NCBI GenBank assembly: GCA_016209665.1
Contig: JACQVT010000239.1
Location: 1-15,365 of the forward strand
DNA from: Planctomycetota bacterium
Lineage (GTDB): Bacteria > Planctomycetota > Phycisphaerae > UBA1845 > PWPN01
Direction of reading: 5' to 3'
Length of the DNA: 15,365 nt
Part shown: positions 13,189 through 15,365 of the stretch, in pieces
How the letters are laid out: each line of letters starts with the position of its first letter
Numbering within the stretch: the first letter of the stretch is position 1
Translations under genes and position numbers: made by a program
The notes under the pieces: generated by a model
What the model was told of the DNA's origin: nothing
Seen by the model: the letters and a program-made list of their open reading frames with translations, nothing else
Database searches by the model: none

Positions 13189-15365
13189 AACTCTCCGCAC
13201 GAGGTTGAGGTGGAACTCACACGAGACCGTTTCGGGGCGGCCACGCGCTGCACGCGGAGGTTGAACCCGTTGCGATTCTCGAACGGCTCGACGATGCCGG
13301 TGGCGGCGAGGATGGGGTTGGCGGCGGTCAGGTGGCCGAACCGCTGGTAGGCATCGGGGAACAGGAAGGCCTCGATCACCCCGGTCCGGTCGGCGAGCGA
13401 GACGAACTTCATCAAATCACCGCCGGTCGTCAGGTTGATGCGGTCGGCGACCATGATGCCGCAGACCGTCACCCGCCGGCCGTGGTAGCGCTCCAACTCG
13501 TTCACCGGCACATAGCCCGACCAGTCGATCTGACGGCCCTTCTCGTCGCGGCCCAGGAACGTCAACGGATCGATGGTGATGGGAAAGCCGAGCAGCTCCA
13601 TCTCGCGCCCGGCGACCTGCCACGGATCCGGCGCCGTGAGGTCCACCGGCGGCAACTCACCAGATGTGGGACCCGAGCCGCGTGTGGGACCGGCATCTTG
13701 CCGGGCGATGTTTCGTGTGGGACCGGCTTCCAGCCGGTCCTCGGTTTTTGTGGCACCGGCGTCTCGCCGGTGCTCCTGCCACAAGGTCGGGCCGTCCGCC
13801 GTCGCCGCGGTATGCAGATGCCGCCGGATGCGCCAGAACGCCAACGGCCGCGCCAGCCCGAAGCAGTCCAGGGCTCCGCTGTCGAGCAGGGCCGCGCCCT
13901 CGGCCTCGCCGGGACGGCAGCGGTCGAGGAACTCGTCCAGCAACTGAAACGGCCCACGCTCGCGCTCGGCGAGATACCGGCTGATGAACTCGTCGGGCAG
14001 GCCCTTGATGTGCATGATCGGCACACGGATCATGCGGCTGGGGCCCTGCGATGTGGTACTGATTTGCGGCCGGCTGGTCGGACCGGCAAGATGCCGGTCC
14101 CACACGGATTCGACCCGGAACTTGGGTCCGCTGCGGTTGACGCATGGCGGCAGGAAGCCGAAGCCCAGCCGCAGGGCCTCCATCACGTAGAGAATCTGGG
14201 GCAGGGTCGGCGAATTGGCGTAGAAGCCGCGGTAGTTCGACAGGATGGCGGCCAAGTAGTGGGCCGGCCAGCGGTACTTGAGCCAGGCCCCCTGAAACGC
14301 CTCGACGGCGTACTCGGCCGAGTGGGCCTTGTTGAACATGAACCCGCAGAAGCCCTCAACCTGGGCCCAGACGGTGGCGATCTCGGACTCGCCGCGGCCC
14401 GCCCGGCGGGCACACGCCCAGAACTCGGCCCGCATCTCGGCAATGAGCCGGTCCTGCTCCTTGTTGAGGGCTCGCCGGAGCACGTCCGCCCGGCCGAGGT
14501 TCATCCCGGCGAACTCGGTGGCGATCTGCAGGATGTGCTCCTCGAACACCATCAGTCCGTAGGTGCCGGCCAGCACGGGCACCAGCGACGGATGGGCGTA
14601 GACCGGCGGCTCGAATCCCTGATGACGGCGGGCGTAGGCCTCCTTCTTGCCCTGGTTGGCCGCACCCGGACGGATGATCGCGACCACGGCCGTCAGACAG
14701 TCGATGTCGCGGCAGTTGCATTGCCGCAGCAGGCTGGTCATCGCGGGCGATTCGATGTGATGCACGCCGCGGGCCCCGCCGACGGCGATCATGTGCCAAG
14801 TAGCGGCGTCGGCGTAGTCGACGTCGTTGGCCAAGTCGATCTCGACGTTCTCGGCGGCCCGGATTCCATCCACCGCGTCGCGAAGCACCGACAGGCCCGC
14901 CTGACCCAGCAGGTCGACCTTGACGAAGCCCAGCGTTTCAATCACGTCCATGTCGTACTGAGCCACGAGGTAGCCCTTGGGCGATCGCTGCACGGGCACG
15001 AGGTCGGTCAGCGGGTCGGGGGCGACGACGATGCCGCACGGGTGCATCGCCCAGTGATGCGGCAGGCCTTCCAGGCCTCCGGCGAGCCGCAGGATCGTGC
15101 GGTAGGGTTCCTCGGCCACGGGGAACTCGCGGGCCTCGGGCGAGGCGTCGATGGCCTGCTCGGCGTTCCAAGCGGCGGTGCGGGGCAACATGCGGGTGGC
15201 CTTGTGCACCTCGTGGGCGGGCAGGCCGAAAACCTTGCCCAGCTCGGCCACTGCCGCCCGGGCATGGTAGGTGTTGGGAGCGCCGATCATTGCCACGCGG
15301 TCGTGGCCCCAGCGGTCGTACACCCAGCGGATGACCTGGTCTCGCCGGTCCCACGGCAGGTCGAG
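13185..15365 (-). CDS. dnaE: DNA polymerase III alpha subunit, DnaE family (C-terminal part, runs off the right edge)
   Basis: The 726 visible codons are open to the window edge. The first visible residues, LDLPWDRRDQVIRWVYDRWG, follow what in DnaE is the PDxDxDF catalytic region, so the palm N-terminal half and PHP domain are outside. Visible blocks are KGYLVAQYDMDVIETLGFVK-DLLG, the RPGAANQGK segment, TYGLMVFEEHILQIA, RALNKEQ and FCGFMFNKAHSAEYAVEAFQ (fingers). Next come IKGLPDEFISRYLAERERGPF, a helix-hairpin-helix-like region (ALLDSGALDCFG), LLGFPITIDPLTF and an OB fold (RRVTVCGIMVADRIN-LADRTGVIEAFLFPD). The chain ends just after the OB fold, without the tau-binding domain of replicative DnaE1, so this may be a DnaE2-like translesion enzyme. 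Two in-frame inserts derive from palindromic repeats (14080-14105; 13666-13772). It has no visible operon partner. Confidence 0.92.
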   Translation of the reverse strand, partial: LDLPWDRRDQVIRWVYDRWGHDRVAMIGAPNTYHARAAVAELGKVFGLPAHEVHKATRMLPRTAAWNAEQAIDASPEAREFPVAEEPYRTILRLAGGLEGLPHHWAMHPCGIVVAPDPLTDLVPVQRSPKGYLVAQYDMDVIETLGFVKVDLLGQAGLSVLRDAVDGIRAAENVEIDLANDVDYADAATWHMIAVGGARGVHHIESPAMTSLLRQCNCRDIDCLTAVVAIIRPGAANQGKKEAYARRHQGFEPPVYAHPSLVPVLAGTYGLMVFEEHILQIATEFAGMNLGRADVLRRALNKEQDRLIAEMRAEFWACARRAGRGESEIATVWAQVEGFCGFMFNKAHSAEYAVEAFQGAWLKYRWPAHYLAAILSNYRGFYANSPTLPQILYVMEALRLGFGFLPPCVNRSGPKFRVESVWDRHLAGPTSRPQISTTSQGPSRMIRVPIMHIKGLPDEFISRYLAERERGPFQLLDEFLDRCRPGEAEGAALLDSGALDCFGLARPLAFWRIRRHLHTAATADGPTLWQEHRRDAGATKTEDRLEAGPTRNIARQDAGPTRGSGPTSGELPPVDLTAPDPWQVAGREMELLGFPITIDPLTFLGRDEKGRQIDWSGYVPVNELERYHGRRVTVCGIMVADRINLTTGGDLMKFVSLADRTGVIEAFLFPDAYQRFGHLTAANPILAATGIVEPFENRNGFNLRVQRVAAPKRSRVSSTSTSCGEL
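13666..13772 (-). repeat. Cluster of palindromic elements inserted in frame in dnaE
   Basis: Three adjacent units on the plus strand at 13682-13705, 13715-13740 and 13750-13772 share a GTG(TG)G(G/C)ACCGGC start and a GCCGG end around a short variable core. A partial unit lies at 13666-13681. Each forms a hairpin; the second has a perfect 9-bp stem (GGACCGGCT/AGCCGGTCC). Read with dnaE on the minus strand they encode a Gly-Pro-Thr-Arg/Asp-Ala-Gly-rich segment repeating DAGATKT, EAGPTRN and DAGPTRG between the fingers/HhH part and the OB-fold part. Confidence 0.85.
14080..14105 (+). repeat. Single inverted copy of the palindromic element in dnaE
   Basis: The reverse complement of 14083-14105 is identical over 23 bases to 13682-13704. 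It lies in opposite orientation to the cluster 400 bases away and encodes WDRHLAGPT inside the polymerase frame. The host protein stays open, so the insertion kept the reading frame. Confidence 0.85.

Noticed and set aside
1..15365. CRISPR array, tRNA, rRNA or transposase
   Set aside because: No regularly spaced direct repeats, no cloverleaf or rRNA-like sequence, and no transposase-like protein were seen on either strand. The repeats present are palindromic units without spacers.

Overview
The window looks like a chromosomal segment of a high-GC planctomycete, most likely of the Phycisphaerae or a nearby class. This is inferred from gene content and style: an exported Cys-type sulfatase, a formylglycine-generating-enzyme-like protein, a very large membrane-TPR protein with a Pro-Ala-Glu-Thr tail, many palindromic repeats, and a short DnaE polymerase. 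No rRNA, tRNA, CRISPR array or transposase was found.

Layout. (1) 59-2746 (+): an 895-residue multi-pass membrane protein fused to about a dozen TPR units, resembling eukaryotic TMTC proteins. (2) 2920-6810 (-): a leftward block reading amidohydrolase, sulfatase, TPR-gene remnant, FGE-like protein and a small DUF5678-like protein. The amidohydrolase and sulfatase are 21 bp apart and look like an operon driven by a near-consensus promoter at 6859-6887. (3) 6906-8336 (+): pyruvate kinase, divergent from that operon. Its putative promoter overlaps the divergent one and would give a leaderless or nearly leaderless mRNA. (4) 8337-9009: a 673-bp region without a credible protein gene. It holds two tandem, diverged copies of what looks like a small RNA gene, each with a TTGACT box, a small 5' hairpin, a CU-rich anti-Shine-Dalgarno tract and an intrinsic terminator. 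(5) 9010-12435 (+): a three-gene overlapping ABC exporter operon (membrane-anchored unknown protein, ATPase, 12-helix permease). (6) 12684-13088 (+): a small protein with a C-terminal membrane helix. (7) 13185-15365 (-): the C-terminal part of a DnaE DNA polymerase running off the right edge. It is interrupted in frame by palindromic repeats and takes its stop codon from the arm of another, larger palindromic repeat.

The strongest candidate for an undescribed system is the tandem small-RNA pair at about 8454-8778. The copies share their promoter-like layout and CU-rich tract, but their terminator stems differ in sequence while still pairing, which argues for selection on RNA structure. Second are the palindromic elements that have entered the polymerase coding frame. 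Further notable points are an amidohydrolase that has lost a metal ligand and a catalytic histidine, and an FGE-like protein without the catalytic cysteines beside a sulfatase that would need a real FGE.
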